Below, in pieces: positions 5,686 to 6,304 of a stretch of 6,304 nt of DNA (its first letter is position 1; each line of letters starts with the position of its first letter). The DNA comes from an uncultured Parabacteroides sp. (GTDB lineage Bacteria > Bacteroidota > Bacteroidia > Bacteroidales > Tannerellaceae). Below the pieces are notes generated by a model. That model worked only from the letters and a program-made list of their open reading frames with translations, was not told the origin of the DNA and did no database searches. The stretch spans positions 1 to 6,304 of the forward strand of contig CALBYC010000056.1 of the NCBI GenBank assembly GCA_937890135.1, given 5' to 3'. The position numbers were made by a program, and so were the translations under genes.

Positions 5686-6304
5686 ATGAAGCACTTTTTA
5701 GGTATGTTGATAGCCTTATGCATGATTCCGTCTTGGATATTGGCGGAATCGGCGCATGGCCGTGTCAAAGGCCTGCTGCTGGACGCGTCAACAGGCAAAC
5801 CCATTGACTTCGCCGATTTATATTTGTTCAAAGATGGAGAGAATAATCCGGCGTACCAGACATTTCCCCAGGAATCGGGAGTTTTTACTTTTCTGGATGT
5901 AAAAGAAGGAACATATACATTCATGGCTCGGTTGGTGGGGTATGACGTGTTTACGCAGTCTCCCGTAGAGGTTAAAAACGGGAATGCCTTCATCGACATG
6001 GGGCGAATAGGGCTTCGGCCGCTTGAGAATGGTTTGGCAGAAGTGGAGGTAGTGGCAGACAAACGCCAGTTGGTATACAAATTGGATAAAAAAGTGGTTG
6101 AAGCTTCCTCAAACCTCTTGGGTAGCGGAGGCTCCGCTGTCGATATTTTAGAAAACACCCCCTCCATACGGGTAGATGCCGAAGGAGAAGTCACGTTCAG
6201 AGGCAGTGCGGGCTTTTTGGTCTATGTGGATGGTAAACCGAGTGTCTTTACAGGTACCCAGGCTTTGGAACAGATACCGGCCGGCCATATCGAGAACATT
6301 GAAA
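5686..6304 (+). CDS. TonB-dependent-receptor-like outer-membrane protein, N-terminal part
   Basis: The frame is open from ATG 5686 to the window edge, giving 206 codons of a longer gene. Residues 1-20 form a signal peptide ending WILA, with likely cleavage before Glu21. Residues 25 to about 113 form a carboxypeptidase-regulatory-like beta domain (GRVKGLLLDASTGKPIDFA, then GTYTFMARLVGY), common at the N-terminus of Bacteroidetes outer-membrane receptors. From about 117 the plug domain begins: EVEVVADK (119-126), then AVDILENTPSIRVDAEGEV (151-169) and FLVYVDGKPS (177-186). This layout matches the beta-barrel family with a CarboxypepD_reg domain and plug but no SusD partner in view. The barrel is outside the window, so the substrate cannot be predicted. 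The start lies 10 nt after the M48 stop with no promoter between, so it probably shares the lemA transcript. ATG 5704 (Met7) is an alternative but would shorten the signal peptide. Confidence 0.88.
   Translation, partial: MKHFLGMLIALCMIPSWILAESAHGRVKGLLLDASTGKPIDFADLYLFKDGENNPAYQTFPQESGVFTFLDVKEGTYTFMARLVGYDVFTQSPVEVKNGNAFIDMGRIGLRPLENGLAEVEVVADKRQLVYKLDKKVVEASSNLLGSGGSAVDILENTPSIRVDAEGEVTFRGSAGFLVYVDGKPSVFTGTQALEQIPAGHIENIE

Noticed and set aside
5661..6194. 177-codon open frame on the - strand
   Set aside because: It lies opposite the signal peptide, regulatory domain and plug of the receptor gene, which is recognisable on the + strand. The antisense translation has no recognisable motif and runs into the end of the M48 gene.

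Overview
The window looks like chromosome from a member of the Bacteroidales (Bacteroides/Parabacteroides-like). The evidence is the protein families together (periplasmic SGNH hydrolase next to an MBOAT acyltransferase, LemA next to an M48 protease, a carboxypeptidase-regulatory-domain outer-membrane receptor) and two textbook Bacteroidetes promoters (TTTG, 19 bp, TAnnTTTG). GC content is moderate by eye. Every convincing gene is on the + strand, and nothing suggests a mobile element, CRISPR array, tRNA or rRNA. The species cannot be decided from this sequence.

Layout. (1) Positions 1-2584: the 3' part of an SGNH/GDSL hydrolase gene, joined through a TAATG stop/start overlap to a complete MBOAT O-acyltransferase of the AlgI/DltB type. 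Together they look like an acyl-transfer module for a surface or periplasmic glycan; the glycan is unknown. (2) Positions 2585-2819: a 235-nt gap with three short inverted repeats, one -7-like promoter box and a possible 41-codon ORF. (3) Positions 2820-3326: a secreted thioredoxin-fold protein of the TlpA type in which the CxxC motif and the cis-proline position are both replaced, so it is probably not a disulfide oxidoreductase. It is followed by a 19-bp perfect hairpin. (4) Positions 3427-4038: a TRIC/UPF0126 cation-channel protein whose promoter -33 box lies inside the 3' arm of that hairpin. (5) Positions 4140-6304: a LemA protein, an M48 (HtpX-like) membrane protease and the first 206 codons of a TonB-receptor-like outer-membrane protein, packed with 3-nt and 10-nt gaps behind one clear promoter.

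How the genes may work together. SGNH plus MBOAT is the standard division of labour for extracytoplasmic O-acylation: the MBOAT moves acyl groups across the inner membrane and the SGNH enzyme acts on the glycan outside. LemA with an M48 protease is a recurrent pair tied to membrane-protein quality control or envelope stress. Here an outer-membrane receptor appears to share their transcript, which suggests an envelope-maintenance unit, but this is inferred from spacing alone. I did not find a clearly new system. The most distinctive points are the promoter/terminator overlap, the catalytically degenerate thioredoxin-like protein and the LemA-M48-receptor arrangement.
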